From Planctomycetota bacterium (GTDB lineage Bacteria; Planctomycetota; UBA8108; UBA1146; JAJFFE01), in NCBI GenBank assembly GCA_020425835.1, contig JAGQRC010000235.1, positions 1-6,267 of the forward strand: DNA of 6,267 nt, written 5' to 3'. The notes under the pieces are model-generated. The model saw nothing but the letters and a program-made list of their open reading frames with translations, was not told the origin of the DNA and did no database searches. Shown here piece after piece: positions 5,867-6,267 of the stretch. Numbering within the stretch: position 1 is the first letter of the stretch; each line of letters opens with the position of its first letter. Made by a program: the position numbers and the translations under genes.

Positions 5867-6267
5867 ATGCGACTCGTCCGATGGGGCACCGTGTTGTGCC
5901 TGCTGACCCTACTCTTCCCGAACGAGGGGACGGCCCAGACCGGCGGTCCTCCGAGCTTCACGCCGTCCGTGGCCTCGTACCTCGGGGAGATGACGTTCCA
6001 CATCCAGAACAACGATCCGTCGTTCCCCCTCTTCCAACCGCCGAACCCCACGCAGTGGCAGGTGACGATCGACGGGGTCCCCGCCGCGATCACCGGCATG
6101 GGGGGCATGTTCATGAACGGGGTCATCCCCGCGCACGCTCCGACGACCGAGCCGGTCGATGTCGTCTGCTTCAACGTCCAGACGTTGCAGACCATCACGT
6201 TGCCCGACGTCCTGACCTACTCGGGACCGCTCGCCGTCAATGCGGTGACCCCGACGAGCACCGAGTT
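5867..6267 (+). CDS. Secreted protein with IPT/TIG-like repeats, N-terminal part
   Basis: The frame is open from ATG 5867 to the right edge (133 full codons), so only the N-terminus is seen. Residues 1-23 form a signal peptide: MRLVRW, hydrophobic VLCLLTLLF, and a likely cleavage after GTA (residue 23). The mature part begins QTGGPPSFTPSVASYLG and is beta-strand-like. The segment EPVDVVCFNVQTLQTITLPDVLTYSG (95-120) followed by PLAVNAVTPTSTE (121-133) resembles the end of one IPT/TIG (immunoglobulin-like) domain and the 'I-x-x-V-x-P' opening of the next. Such repeats are common in large exported planctomycete proteins. A Met/Gly-rich stretch (GMGGMFMNG, 77-85) lies in the first domain. The protein is inferred to be exported to the periplasm, cell surface or medium. 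It is transcribed divergently from the sigma-factor gene. Function is unknown, and the domain call is tentative because of truncation. Confidence 0.75.
   Translation, partial: MRLVRWGTVLCLLTLLFPNEGTAQTGGPPSFTPSVASYLGEMTFHIQNNDPSFPLFQPPNPTQWQVTIDGVPAAITGMGGMFMNGVIPAHAPTTEPVDVVCFNVQTLQTITLPDVLTYSGPLAVNAVTPTSTE

Noticed and set aside
5728..6198. 156-codon minus frame opposite the secreted-protein gene
   Set aside because: The plus strand has a ribosome binding site, signal peptide and IPT/TIG-like sequence; the minus product shows no domain.

Overview
The window is G+C-rich (about two thirds by eye) and reads as chromosomal DNA of a heterotrophic bacterium, most likely a planctomycete. The pointers are a dockerin-like RGDxNxDG tag ending a large secreted protein, an ECF sigma factor of the Sigma70_ECF/TIGR02999 type, and a SMUG1-type uracil-DNA glycosylase, which few bacterial groups carry. 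The taxonomic call is inference; each protein family also occurs in other phyla.

Layout. (1) Positions 1-3157, minus strand: one uninterrupted reading frame of 1052 codons that runs off the left edge. It encodes a secreted mosaic protein: signal peptide, YVTN-like beta-propeller, two CXXCH haem c motifs in a cytochrome c peroxidase-like region, Ig-like domain, DNRLRE-like domain, dockerin-like motif. It has no stop in the window, so a search for closed ORFs misses it and shows only antisense shadows. (2) 3158-3367: divergent intergenic region with a good candidate promoter for the cytochrome gene. (3) 3368-4413, plus strand: a two-gene unit, SMUG1-type uracil-DNA glycosylase followed by a YceK-like small lipoprotein, joined by an ATGA overlap. 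(4) 4453-4872, minus: a small three-helix membrane protein of unknown function, convergent with the lipoprotein gene. (5) 5054-5632, minus: an ECF sigma factor, same strand as and upstream of the membrane protein. (6) 5633-5866: divergent intergenic region rich in short inverted and direct repeats. (7) 5867-6267, plus: the 5' part of a secreted protein, probably built of IPT/TIG-like repeats, running off the right edge.

How they fit together. Two divergent units carry extracellular proteins. The sigma factor could regulate itself, the membrane protein and the divergent secreted protein, but only position supports this. No mobile element, CRISPR array, tRNA or rRNA was seen. Nothing here amounts to a clearly new system; the most unusual object is the propeller/di-haem/dockerin fusion.
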